DNA of 64,000 bases from GCA-2701705 sp964342155 (GTDB lineage Bacteria; Pseudomonadota; Gammaproteobacteria; GCA-002705445; GCA-002716945): positions 1 to 64,000 of the forward strand of contig CAYFEQ010000001.1 of the NCBI GenBank assembly GCA_964342155.1. Reading direction: 5' to 3'. The translations under genes were made by a program, and so were the position numbers. Within the stretch, counting starts at the first letter, position 1. Every line of letters starts with the position of its first letter. Below are positions 47,381 through 55,962 of the stretch, in pieces. The notes below the pieces were generated by a model that made no database searches, had not been told where the DNA came from, and worked only from the letters and a program-made list of their open reading frames with translations.

Positions 47381-49052
47381 CTTTTATCTCCTCTGGAAAG
47401 TATTTTATCACGGATTTAAGCGGATTAGACGCTGCTTGACCTAAACCACAAATTGATGCATCGGTCATGACCTGAGAAAGATCTTTTAATAGAGGGATAT
47501 TCCATTTTTTTGATTTCATTAATGTAGCTGCCTTGGATGTACCTACTCTGCATGGAGTACATTTTCCACAAGACTCATGTTCAAAAAAATGCATTGTATT
47601 TATCGCAGCGTCAACAGCTTTGTCATGATGGGATAGAATAATAATTGCTGCTGAACCAATAAAACAATCAAACTCTTCTAATGTTCCAAAATCTAGAGGT
47701 ATGTTATCCAAAGATGATGGAAGAATACCTCCGGAGGCACCTCCTGGAAAGTATCCGTAAAATTCATGACCTTCTAACATTCCACCGGCAAACTCATTTA
47801 TCAGTTCTTTGACAGTTATACCTGCAGGAGCTAAATGAACACCTGGATTATTAACCCTCCCACTCACAGAAAAAGACCTCAAACCTTTTCTTCCATTTCT
47901 ACCTTGAGATGTAAACCAATCTGAACCTTTCTCCAAGATATCTCTTATCCAATGAAGAGTTTCCATATTATGTTCTAGAGTAGGTCTTCCAAATAATCCA
48001 ACTTGTGCAACAAAAGGTGGTCTTAATCTAGGCATGCCTCTTTTGCCTTCAATTGACTCAATCATTGCAGACTCTTCACCGCAAATATATGCTCCAGCAC
48101 CTCTCCTCAATTCAATTTCTGGTATGGAGTTTGAGAAATGTTTTGAAAGTTTAATTAGTTCATCTGTCAAAATTTTCCTAGAAGCAGCATATTCATCTCT
48201 AAGATAAATATATATTTTATCAATCCCAACAACCTCAGAAGCTATTAACATCCCTTCTAAGAATCTATGAGGATCTGTTTCTAAATAGAAACGATCTTTG
48301 AATGTTCCTGGCTCACCTTCATCTATATTTATAGCTAGTAATTTTGGACTCTCTTGTTCTTGCAATATTCTCCATTTTCTACCGGCTGGAAAGCCAGCTC
48401 CTCCAAGTCCTCTTAAATCAGATTTTTCTAGTTCACTTAGAATTTTTTCTTTATCTAATTCCCCTTCTCTAATTCTATTTATGAGCTCATAACCTCCATC
48501 CTTCATATAGGCTTTCATATCAATATAATTTGGTATCCCTGCGTTATATTCTTTCGTATCAACTATTTTTTTCACAGATGGTAAATCAGCATTATCAACA
48601 GGATTGAACTTTACAACAGCTATGGGGGCCGAGGCACATCTGCCTACACATGGCACTTTTTGTATCCTTACTGTCCCTTTATAATAACTATCAAGGTTTT
48701 TTATTAAGTCATCAGCGCCATTCAAAGCACAACTCACAGACTCACAGACTCTAATAGTTAGTGGAGGAGGTTTATTTTCGTCACCTTTTATTACATCAAA
48801 GTGATGATAAAAAGTTGCAACCTCATAAACTTCGGTTTGGGAAATTTGGAGTAACTCTGCCAGAGCAGTCATGTAATCTTGATTGATATAGCCTAAATTA
48901 TCTTGTATGACATGTAGGTATTCTATTAGATGGTCTCTCCTAAAAACATTTATGTTTAGGAGGTTTTTTAATTTTTCTAGTGTTTCAAAGTCTACTTTAC
49001 GACCCCTAATCTTTAGGTTTTTTTTAGACTTCAAATTCTTTTTCGATGCCAT
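47364..49052 (-). CDS. fdsB: NAD-dependent formate dehydrogenase beta subunit, NuoE-NuoF fusion
   Basis: Carries electrons from formate to NAD. Residues 1-165 are a NuoE-like 2Fe-2S domain (CESVSCALNG and CVGRCASAP). The rest is NuoF-like, with FMN/NADH loops (GLGGAGFPAGRKW) and a C-terminal 4Fe-4S site (CGKCTPCRVGT). In many FDHs the NuoE-like gamma subunit is separate; here it is fused, giving 562 residues. It is the upstream gene of the two-gene operon, preceded by a 98-bp intergenic. Confidence 0.93.
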   Translation of the reverse strand: MASKKNLKSKKNLKIRGRKVDFETLEKLKNLLNINVFRRDHLIEYLHVIQDNLGYINQDYMTALAELLQISQTEVYEVATFYHHFDVIKGDENKPPPLTIRVCESVSCALNGADDLIKNLDSYYKGTVRIQKVPCVGRCASAPIAVVKFNPVDNADLPSVKKIVDTKEYNAGIPNYIDMKAYMKDGGYELINRIREGELDKEKILSELEKSDLRGLGGAGFPAGRKWRILQEQESPKLLAINIDEGEPGTFKDRFYLETDPHRFLEGMLIASEVVGIDKIYIYLRDEYAASRKILTDELIKLSKHFSNSIPEIELRRGAGAYICGEESAMIESIEGKRGMPRLRPPFVAQVGLFGRPTLEHNMETLHWIRDILEKGSDWFTSQGRNGRKGLRSFSVSGRVNNPGVHLAPAGITVKELINEFAGGMLEGHEFYGYFPGGASGGILPSSLDNIPLDFGTLEEFDCFIGSAAIIILSHHDKAVDAAINTMHFFEHESCGKCTPCRVGTSKAATLMKSKKWNIPLLKDLSQVMTDASICGLGQAASNPLKSVIKYFPEEIKDGSKS

Positions 49053-49103
49053 CTTTGTTTATGTACCTTATTTTTATGACTATAATAATTATATGTTCTT
49101 TGG

Positions 49104-49131
49104 TTGACTAATCAAGCAGGGTTATTATACG
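49104..49131 (+). promoter_or_regulatory. Possible promoter of the carbinolamine dehydratase gene
   Basis: TTGACT at 49104-49109 and TATACG at 49126-49131 with a 16-bp spacer, 19 bp before the ATG. Visual match only. Confidence 0.3.
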
Positions 49132-49150
49132 GTTAAAATAGGAGAACTAA

Positions 49151-49519
49151 ATGTCAGATGAAAAAACCTATACTGAGAGCGAAATAGAGGACTATCTTAA
49201 AAAACACCTACCACATTGGTATTATGAGAATGGTTGGATTCGCAGAAAATTTAAAACAAGCGGTTGGAAAGGAACGCTGATGGTAATAGCCACAGTGGGT
49301 CATTTATCAGAGGCAGCTTGGCACCACCCTGATATATCGGCATCTTATGCGTTTGTAATTGTTAAACTTCAAAACCATGCAGCCAAAGGTATAACTGATA
49401 AGGACTTTCTATTGGCAGAAAAAATAGAATCAGTCGTACAATGGAAGCCTGGAGAAGAAGGTGGAACTCTTGAAGGAACACCTGATGATCCTAGGTTTAA
49501 GTATATTAAATACGACTAG
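49151..49519 (+). CDS. 4a-hydroxytetrahydrobiopterin dehydratase family protein
   Basis: A 122-residue pterin-4a-carbinolamine dehydratase-like protein. The [EDKH]-x3-H-[HN] motif is seen in EAAWHHPDISASYAFV and the W-KG--- segment GWKGTLMVI precedes it. In methylotrophs similar proteins accompany H4MPT-linked C1 genes. It carries a good ribosome-binding site (AGGAGA). Gene is divergent from fdsB and may be linked with the C1 cluster that follows. Confidence 0.82.
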   Translation: MSDEKTYTESEIEDYLKKHLPHWYYENGWIRRKFKTSGWKGTLMVIATVGHLSEAAWHHPDISASYAFVIVKLQNHAAKGITDKDFLLAEKIESVVQWKPGEEGGTLEGTPDDPRFKYIKYD

Positions 49520-49533
49520 ATCAAGCTACTAAG

Positions 49534-50127
49534 TTAAAATAAATTTTTAATTGCTTTAGTTATTTCTAGATATGGAAGTCCATTTGAAATAATTCTTTGA
49601 ACGATGAAATTTTGGTCAATAATATAAATATTTGAACTGTGTTCTACTAAATAATTTTTTGATTGGTGGTCTAGTAGTGCATAGGAAGTTTTAAAAAACT
49701 TAGTTATTTTATCAATATTTTTTTTATCTGAAGTTATACCCAATATACGTTCATTAAAATAAGATGTATATTGAGCTAGAGATTTTGGTGTGTCTCGTTT
49801 GTAATCAACACTGATAAATATAGGTTGTATTCTATCAGCATCATTCCCAAGATGATTAATGGCTCTGGAAATATCTAATAAAGTTGTTGGGCATATATCT
49901 GGGCAGTGAGAATAGCCAAAAAAAAGAACTATAATTTTTCCTTTATATTTATCTAAACGTAAATCATTATCTTCGTGGCTTTGAAAAATAACTGATGTGA
50001 AAGCAGTTTCAACATTCGGCATTGCAAAGGCCTTTGTATTTAATGATGCAGCAAATGAGATTAATAGCACTATTTGAAATAAACTTTTTTTGCATACATA
50101 TATATATGTAAGAATTCTTTCGATCAT
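49534..50127 (-). CDS. SCO1/SenC-family copper-binding thioredoxin-fold protein
   Basis: 197 residues with an N-terminal membrane anchor or signal peptide (IVLLISFAASL). The copper ligands CPDICP (Cx3C) and a distal His (LVEHSSNI) are as in Sco1. Sco proteins deliver copper to cytochrome oxidase or, with MtoX operons, to methanethiol oxidase. A second SCO domain occurs fused to MauG at 57.6 kb, so this one may serve oxidase. Confidence 0.9.
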   Translation of the reverse strand: MIERILTYIYVCKKSLFQIVLLISFAASLNTKAFAMPNVETAFTSVIFQSHEDNDLRLDKYKGKIIVLFFGYSHCPDICPTTLLDISRAINHLGNDADRIQPIFISVDYKRDTPKSLAQYTSYFNERILGITSDKKNIDKITKFFKTSYALLDHQSKNYLVEHSSNIYIIDQNFIVQRIISNGLPYLEITKAIKNLF

Positions 50128-50242
50128 GGAGTCATTATATCAACATAGTAGAGTTTGAAAACATAACAAAAAAAATGAATAAAGGCGATGAAAATCAGTA
50201 TTTTAGGATACTCTAATATAAATAAAATATTTAAAATTAGTT

Positions 50243-50271
50243 TTGACTCATATCACTAGGGATACTAATAT
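50243..50271 (+). promoter_or_regulatory. Strong sigma-70 promoter of the alkB-like gene
   Basis: TTGACT at 50243-50248 and TAATAT at 50266-50271 are separated by exactly 17 bp. The inferred transcript would begin near 50278 and carry a leader of about 110 bases. One of the best promoter matches in the window. Confidence 0.68.
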
Positions 50272-50280
50272 TTAACTATT

Positions 50281-50364
50281 GGGAGGTATATATCTCCCGA
50301 GGGAGCCCGGTTCCTATGCAGTTATATGCGTAGGATTTAAAACGTTGGTTTACGGGAACTAACG
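50281..50364 (+). promoter_or_regulatory. Three-hairpin structured 5' leader RNA
   Basis: Three consecutive hairpins: 50281-50298 (GGGAG/CTCCC), 50313-50334 (CCTATGC/GCGTAGG with one G-U) and 50343-50364 (CGTTGGTT/AACTAACG with one G-U). GTTCC at 50310-50314 can also pair with GGAAC at 50355-50359, which excludes hairpins 2 and 3, as in a switch. The ribosome-binding site GGAGGT lies at 50379-50384. The leader is visibly richer in G+C than the surrounding intergenic DNA. I do not recognise a known riboswitch class. Confidence 0.5.
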
Positions 50365-50388
50365 GCTTCGATTAATCTGGAGGTAAAG

Positions 50389-51621
50389 ATGATCGGAAAC
50401 ATATTACTAAACTTACGCTACTTACTAGCGCCAGTACTAATTATAGTTGCTGGGGTAGGAGTACTAATCGGCGGTGTAATGGCTTGGTTAGGCGTAGTTT
50501 TACTTTTTGTAGGTCTACTTGTAGATATTGCAACTAAGTTTGAAACTACAGGCGTTGGGCTAAATGATGATGGTTCAGCTCGCGGATGGGCAACTTTCCA
50601 AAACTTAACCATGTATTTCATGCTGCCTGTATTCATTCTGTTCCAACTAGTAATGGCATGGAGACTTTATTCTTTCATGGCATTAGGTGGAGCTGAAGGT
50701 GGAGTTATAATGGAACTTATACCTGGCATAATTGTTATGCATGAAGGTATAACAGGTATTAACTTAATAGGTGCGACTTTGTCATCTGGTATCTTTATTG
50801 GTATCGGAATTATCTATGGACACGAATTATCACATACCAAAGGTTTTGGTTTTATAATCTCGCGTACAATGATGGCTCTATCAGGTTCTGCACATTTCTG
50901 TTATGCGCACGTATACAACCATCATTTAGAACTTGGAAGTGAAGATGATCCTGCAACTGCACCACGCGGTCGTACGATTTATGGACACTACCCACTTTCT
51001 TATTTTGGTCAATCAAAATTTTTATATAACATGGAAAAAGAAAGACTAGCTCGTATGGGCGTAGGCTTCATTTCATGGCAAAACCGTTGGATTCGTGGTT
51101 ATCTACTTGCTGTTCCAACAGTTACCTTGTTCTTTATGGCAGGTGGCTGGATAGGTATGGCTTGTTTAGCTACTATCTGGGGAATTTCAAACTTCGAATT
51201 AGAAGCATTGAACTACCTTGAGCATTACGGTTTAATCCGTGTTAAAGATCAACCAATTGATTATCGCCATAACTGGGATAATTCAACTTGTTTCACAAGC
51301 TGGTTCTTCATCGAAATTGGTCGTCAAGCTGACCACCATGATCGTGGTGAGACCCATTTCTGGGAACTAGAAAATGTTGGTTGCCCTAACACTGGATGGG
51401 GTTACTTTGTAGTATTCTTCATCGCACTTGTACCGCCAATTTGGCACTGGTATATGCGTAAAAGATTAGCTGCATGGGATCAGCACTTTGCAACATCAGA
51501 GGAGCAAGCGATAGCTAGAAGAATCAACAAAGAAGTTGGTTATGAAGGCACACCTTTCGTTGGCGACATGTTAGCAGATGCTGGTAACACAGACCTTGGT
51601 TTAAGGTCAGCTAAGAAGTAA
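50389..51621 (+). CDS. AlkB/XylM-type membrane-bound di-iron monooxygenase
   Basis: A 410-residue integral-membrane hydroxylase with about six helices. The His boxes are HELSH (145-149), HVYNHH (174-179), NYLEHYG (His279) and DHH (316-317). In known alkane hydroxylases these are HELGHK, EHNRGHH, the same HYG motif and HSDHH, so boxes 2 and 3 are altered while the NYLEHYG motif is kept. The family hydroxylates hydrophobic carbon compounds with O2. No rubredoxin gene is seen; the downstream ferredoxin and reductase probably supply electrons. The substrate is not known; a small methylated sulfur compound or short alkane is inferred from neighbours. Confidence 0.85.
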   Translation: MIGNILLNLRYLLAPVLIIVAGVGVLIGGVMAWLGVVLLFVGLLVDIATKFETTGVGLNDDGSARGWATFQNLTMYFMLPVFILFQLVMAWRLYSFMALGGAEGGVIMELIPGIIVMHEGITGINLIGATLSSGIFIGIGIIYGHELSHTKGFGFIISRTMMALSGSAHFCYAHVYNHHLELGSEDDPATAPRGRTIYGHYPLSYFGQSKFLYNMEKERLARMGVGFISWQNRWIRGYLLAVPTVTLFFMAGGWIGMACLATIWGISNFELEALNYLEHYGLIRVKDQPIDYRHNWDNSTCFTSWFFIEIGRQADHHDRGETHFWELENVGCPNTGWGYFVVFFIALVPPIWHWYMRKRLAAWDQHFATSEEQAIARRINKEVGYEGTPFVGDMLADAGNTDLGLRSAKK

Positions 51622-51640
51622 CCTAAATAAGGGTTAACAA

Positions 51641-51678
51641 AAGTAGGTGTCTTCCCCATAAAGGAAGACACCTTACTT
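51641..51678 (+). terminator. Long intergenic hairpin between the monooxygenase and ferredoxin genes
   Basis: A 15-bp stem (51641-51655 with 51663-51678, one bulged base) around a seven-base loop. No T run follows, so it is more likely an mRNA stabiliser or partial attenuator, giving more monooxygenase than downstream mRNA, than a full terminator. Confidence 0.55.
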
Positions 51679-51698
51679 GTAAACCATCGGAGAAAAAA

Positions 51699-51878
51699 AT
51701 GAAAGTTACGTATAATGCAGATGTATGTACACATGCAGGTGAGTGTGTAAAGGGCTCACCAAATGTATTTAAAGTTGTCGACGGACAATTTGTGATAGAT
51801 ACGTCAGCAGATAGTGAAGACAATATCAGAGCTACAGTAGGCAATTGCCCATCTGGCGCTTTGAAAATTGAAGAATAA
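51699..51878 (+). CDS. Small 4Fe-4S mono-cluster ferredoxin
   Basis: A 59-residue protein with CTHAGEC, followed by a VFKVVDGQFVI segment and NCPSGALKI. This fits the divergent single-cluster 4Fe-4S family (PF06902-like). It has a good ribosome-binding site (CGGAGAA). By position it is the likely direct electron donor to the monooxygenase. Confidence 0.8.
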   Translation: MKVTYNADVCTHAGECVKGSPNVFKVVDGQFVIDTSADSEDNIRATVGNCPSGALKIEE

Positions 51879-51929
51879 GTTTTTAAAAACTTAGTTTAAA
51901 CATAAAAACATAATAAGGGGGAAACTATT

Positions 51930-52580
51930 ATGCCGATCGGAGATCATTTAAGAGATGTCCAAGACTTTTATGGACATCCTGGTTGCCATAACACCAATGC
52001 ATGTTTAATTGCTGCAGGTGAAAAAGGTGTAGATATAAACGCTCATGTTGTTTCAGATTGGGGCCCAGGCTCAGAAATTCGTAGCATGACACCTTTAGGA
52101 ATAGGTCCTGTTCTTAAAGACCGTTCATGTACTAATTATGGAATTATTGCATGTCTATCTTACATCGATGACAAAGGCTTTGGTCCATCGCTTGTACACA
52201 GAAATGGTGTTACAAGAGCCCGCATGTGGAGAGAAGTAAGTGTTGCTGCACAAACTGATTGTAGTGATGATGCATCTCTTGCTGCTTCATTGGATCAACT
52301 TGAAGAAACACTTGGTAGCTCTCTTGGAAACATGAGAGGAGATTATGTGTGTGGACAATATACGCTTGCTGACTGTTCGTGGGCTGGTGTATGTCAAGTA
52401 GCTATGAATAATGGCAAAGGGAATGCTGTCAGCTCAAGAGCCCGTATTAACAAGTGGTTCGGTGCTGTACAATCACACCCATCAACCAGCAAAGAGTCTA
52501 TAAATCCATTCTCATGCATGTGCACAAAAGCTGATGCAGAAGGTGGTACAATTAGAAACATTGCAATTAACGCTGGTTAA
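51930..52580 (+). CDS. Cysteine-rich glutathione S-transferase-like protein
   Basis: 216 residues with a GST N-terminal thioredoxin fold (FYGHPGCHNTNACLIAAGEKG, then MTPLGIGPVLKD) and a helical C-terminal domain (GDYVCGQYTLADCSWAGV). It has about ten cysteines, more than usual for GSTs. Strong ribosome-binding site AAGGGGG. Its place in a monooxygenase operon parallels the GSTs of isoprene-degradation clusters, which take up reactive oxygenation products. Its true role is unknown. Confidence 0.75.
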   Translation: MPIGDHLRDVQDFYGHPGCHNTNACLIAAGEKGVDINAHVVSDWGPGSEIRSMTPLGIGPVLKDRSCTNYGIIACLSYIDDKGFGPSLVHRNGVTRARMWREVSVAAQTDCSDDASLAASLDQLEETLGSSLGNMRGDYVCGQYTLADCSWAGVCQVAMNNGKGNAVSSRARINKWFGAVQSHPSTSKESINPFSCMCTKADAEGGTIRNIAINAG

Positions 52581-52607
52581 TTTTAACTAGTATTAATTAA
52601 CGTTTAA

Positions 52608-52642
52608 GAGACCTCAATTTTTCAATTGAGGTTTCTTTTTTT
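52608..52642 (+). terminator. Rho-independent terminator
   Basis: Stem ACCTCAATT/AATTGAGGT with a short T-rich loop and a run of seven Ts, 28 bp after the GST-like gene. It ends the monooxygenase transcript. Confidence 0.85.
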
Positions 52643-52691
52643 ATGCCGAAATGGTATGTTGATTGTGCTAATATTTTGAATATCTCGATTT

Positions 52692-53786
52692 ATGGTTAAC
52701 CTATATAAATATTTATGGTTTTATGGTAAAAAACCACAAGACAGTTACATAACCGTATTACCAGCCAATAAAAAAATTTTTGTCAAACAAAACCAAAGCA
52801 TTCTAACTGCGGCATTAGAACAAGGCTTAGATTGGCCGCATGACTGTAAGTTTGGGACATGTAGTTCATGTAAATGTAAATTAATCAACGGTAAAATCAA
52901 ACCAACTTCTGATTATTCATATACTCTTTCAAAGGAAGAGCTTGATGATGATTATATTCTAGCCTGTCAAGCACGAGCAACTATGGACAGTACGATTGAA
53001 GTACAATTAGGAGATCTAGAAAACAGACCTATTGCTCAAAAAAATGATGCGTTGATAAAAGAAATTGAAATGTTAACTAGCGATATTATGAAAATAATAG
53101 TCCAAACAAATAATGATGTTGAACATACTGCCATTGCTGGCATGTGGGCAGAATTATCAATTCCAGGATTAGATCGACCAAGATCATATTCCTATGCATC
53201 TGCACCACACAATGAGAAACAGAATGAATTTACTTTCTTTATTAGGAAAGTCCCTGGTGGAAAGTTTACTGAATGGCTATTTGATGAAAATAGAGATTCA
53301 AAAGAGAGCATAACTCTCAACGGACCATTTGGTTCGTTTTATTTAAGACAAAAACAGACACCATTTATTTGTATTGCTGGAGGAAGTGGGCTTGCCCCGA
53401 TAAAAGCTTTACTCGAAGATGCTGCTAAAAAACAGATTGATAGGGATGTGATTTTTTTATTTGGAGCGAGAACACAAGAAGACCTTTATTGTTTAGAAGA
53501 ATTGAATGAAGTTAAAAATAAATGGAATAAAAGTGTCAATTTTGATTTTATACCTGTGTTGAATATGGAGCCAGAAGAAAGTGACTGGAGCGGCGCCAGA
53601 GGTTTAGTGACAGATTATTTCGAGGAAGAATATATCAAAAACCAAGGTAAAGATATTAGTGGTTGGCAAGCCTACTTATGTGGCCCTCCGCCCATGGTAG
53701 ATGCCGCACAAGAGGTCCTTGAGAATAATGGAATTAATACAAAAGAGATATTTTTTGATAAATTCACAGATGAGAGTAACAAATAA
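52692..53786 (+). CDS. Ferredoxin-NAD(P)H reductase with N-terminal 2Fe-2S domain (XylA/MmoC type)
   Basis: 364 residues: a plant-type 2Fe-2S domain (CKFGTCSSCKCK), an FAD domain (RPRSYSYASAP) and an NAD domain (IAGGSGLAPIKALL, ending YLCGPPPMVDAA). This architecture serves xylene monooxygenase (XylA) and soluble methane monooxygenase (MmoC). It therefore probably feeds electrons to the AlkB-like enzyme, possibly through the small ferredoxin. It lies downstream of a terminator, in its own short transcription unit. Confidence 0.88.
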   Translation: MVNLYKYLWFYGKKPQDSYITVLPANKKIFVKQNQSILTAALEQGLDWPHDCKFGTCSSCKCKLINGKIKPTSDYSYTLSKEELDDDYILACQARATMDSTIEVQLGDLENRPIAQKNDALIKEIEMLTSDIMKIIVQTNNDVEHTAIAGMWAELSIPGLDRPRSYSYASAPHNEKQNEFTFFIRKVPGGKFTEWLFDENRDSKESITLNGPFGSFYLRQKQTPFICIAGGSGLAPIKALLEDAAKKQIDRDVIFLFGARTQEDLYCLEELNEVKNKWNKSVNFDFIPVLNMEPEESDWSGARGLVTDYFEEEYIKNQGKDISGWQAYLCGPPPMVDAAQEVLENNGINTKEIFFDKFTDESNK

Positions 53787-53944
53787 GGCAGTTTTGTTAA
53801 TATATGCCTGTTTTAGACCATTTTTTGCACCAAAATAAGTATTTAATGTTTACATCAAAATTAAACTGTATTACTTTAGTAGGACGGTAAATGGGTATAG
53901 TATTTATTACTATATCGTAAAATGCTAATAAAGAGGAGAGTATT

Positions 53945-54214
53945 ATGGGATTTCTATTCGGTAAAACAGCTCAAGGCACGTATGTGATGGTAGCGTTTTG
54001 GATAGCGTGTTACTACTTCTTCAGCAGCATGTTCCCGATGTTTAGTTTTGCACCTGGCTCAATGGCTGGTGCTAACTGGCCGATTGCGTTATTGATAGGT
54101 TTTCTATTGATAGTTGCTAATATGATCAGTGTATATCTGTTCATAAAAGTTGCCGGCAACAGGCCTTGGGAATGGTTTGAAGATGGAAACTACGGACCAG
54201 GAGATGAGGGGTAA
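53945..54214 (+). CDS. Small two-helix membrane protein of unknown function
   Basis: An 89-residue protein with two transmembrane stretches (about residues 14-38 and 45-68) and a short acidic tail rich in glycine (ENDGNYGPGDEG-like). A strong ribosome-binding site AGGAGAG precedes ATG. I recognise no family. Its codon style and setting match the monooxygenase operon, so it may be a small accessory subunit. Confidence 0.65.
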   Translation: MGFLFGKTAQGTYVMVAFWIACYYFFSSMFPMFSFAPGSMAGANWPIALLIGFLLIVANMISVYLFIKVAGNRPWEWFEDGNYGPGDEG

Positions 54215-54416
54215 ACGAATTTGAAAACTTTATGTGTATCCATTTCGGATATACAGAGTTTTTAGATACTTACGTAAAATAATAAAAAGGTCTTATTGAA
54301 AGGACTTAAGTAGGGGGGGAGAAAAATAAATCTTTTATTTATCTTCACAAAGAAGGGAAAACTTCCTACATCATTAAGACGTTATTATATATATATATAA
54401 ATGAGGGAAAATTAAT

Positions 54417-55937
54417 ATGAAAACTCAAAGAAAGAGCGATTGGAAGCTAGGAGCAGCGGTAGGTACAGCCTTATCGTTAGGATCAGCTGGTGCAGTCGCT
54501 GGACCGCATGGGTTTGATCTACACAACGTATTTCACGGTGCATCTGCTTCATTTGCAGGTACCAGTATTGCGCATGTAGAAGATCCCGTATCTGCGGTAT
54601 TTGGTAACCCTGCAACATTAACAACCTACTACGGTGGGACTAAGTTTATGTTTGGGGCTACTTTTTATATGCCTCGTGCTCGTATGCAGCATGATGGCTC
54701 GGCAGGTTACGCTGTCGGCGAAGCTACGTCATTGGTAAAAATGAGTTCAGCTAACAGCAGAGATTTGGCTGCTTCAGGTGCTTACTCATTTGACGCTACG
54801 TCTAAAGCTGATGTGTATGCAGTACCAACTGTCGCTGTAACTCAAGACTTAAGTGGTCTTGGAATACCAGTGGTTCTTGGTGTTGGTGTTTCAGCAACAT
54901 CAGGTATTGGTGTTGATTACAAACACAATTCAAACACATTAGGTGCAGCAGCAGAGCTAATCAACTTAGGTGTAAACGCAGGTGTAGGAATGCACTTAAC
55001 ACCAAATGTTGATGTAGGTCTGTCAATGACAATTACATACGCTATGTTAGAAGCAGGTTTAACTGGTTCTGGCGGTATGACACATGATATTGGTTTCAGA
55101 GGTACCTTAGGTACTCGTATGAAAGTAAGCCCGAATATGACGGCTGCACTTTATGTACAATCTGAACAACCACATGAGTACGACAACTTGCATGTTACAA
55201 GTATGCATGGCAAAACTGGTCTTGATTCACTAGCTGGCTCAGGATCATTCTTCCCATCAGTTGGTGATGGCATGATTTGTAATCAAACATCAGGTAGTGT
55301 ATGTAGACAAGACGTTAGAGTAGAACAACCTTGGAACATAGGTCTGGGTCTAGCTTACGATGGTTTAATGAACGGTAACCTTCTGGTTATGGCTGATTTT
55401 ACACGTAAGAAATGGTCAGATGCTCGTTTCTGGAATGAGTTCTACGGAGACCAAGATGTTTATTCAGTAGGTCTTCAGTTAACCCAAGGTCCAATAAAAT
55501 GGAGACTTGGATATGGCTATGCCGACGATCCGTTATTGGATGCAGTAGGTGATGGTGTACAAATTGCGACAATTGGTGGTGTTAATACAGATGGTACAAC
55601 TTATACTTCACCTATGTATCCACTATTCATGTCGTATTTCCAAGCTATGGAAACACCAGTTATCTACAAACACCGTATAGCAGCAGGAGTTGGAGTCGAT
55701 GGATTCCTAGCTCCAATCTTAAACCTTGATCTTCACGTTGCATTCCAACTTGAAGAAGATAAGTGTTTTGGTGCTAACCAATCCGGTGTTACAAGTAGAT
55801 GGGCAGGTGGTAGTTCATCAGTAAGAGGAACCGCTTTAACAGGTGGTTTAGCTCATGCTGGTTGTGCTTCGTCTGACCATTCAAAAGCAACAGTTTCTTC
55901 ATTCCACTTAGGTGGAGCTCTAACTTGGAGCTTCTAA
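54417..55937 (+). CDS. FadL/OmpP1-family outer-membrane transporter
   Basis: Outer-membrane beta-barrel of 506 residues, with a signal peptide ending near GAVAGPH and a hatch-like N-terminus (NVFHGASASFAGTSIAHVEDPVSAVFGNPA) that matches FadL family channels for hydrophobic compounds. It ends in phenylalanine (LTWSF), as barrels do. Such channels accompany alkane and aromatic degradation. Here it sits between the monooxygenase genes and methanethiol oxidase, supporting uptake of a small hydrophobic substrate. Confidence 0.88.
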   Translation: MKTQRKSDWKLGAAVGTALSLGSAGAVAGPHGFDLHNVFHGASASFAGTSIAHVEDPVSAVFGNPATLTTYYGGTKFMFGATFYMPRARMQHDGSAGYAVGEATSLVKMSSANSRDLAASGAYSFDATSKADVYAVPTVAVTQDLSGLGIPVVLGVGVSATSGIGVDYKHNSNTLGAAAELINLGVNAGVGMHLTPNVDVGLSMTITYAMLEAGLTGSGGMTHDIGFRGTLGTRMKVSPNMTAALYVQSEQPHEYDNLHVTSMHGKTGLDSLAGSGSFFPSVGDGMICNQTSGSVCRQDVRVEQPWNIGLGLAYDGLMNGNLLVMADFTRKKWSDARFWNEFYGDQDVYSVGLQLTQGPIKWRLGYGYADDPLLDAVGDGVQIATIGGVNTDGTTYTSPMYPLFMSYFQAMETPVIYKHRIAAGVGVDGFLAPILNLDLHVAFQLEEDKCFGANQSGVTSRWAGGSSSVRGTALTGGLAHAGCASSDHSKATVSSFHLGGALTWSF

Positions 55938-55962
55938 TCTTTGTGATTGAAGATACAATAAG

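Noticed and set aside
50389..51621. Particulate methane or ammonia monooxygenase
   Set aside because: The protein is a single AlkB-type di-iron hydroxylase with HELSH and HYG motifs, not a pmoA/B/C-type set.
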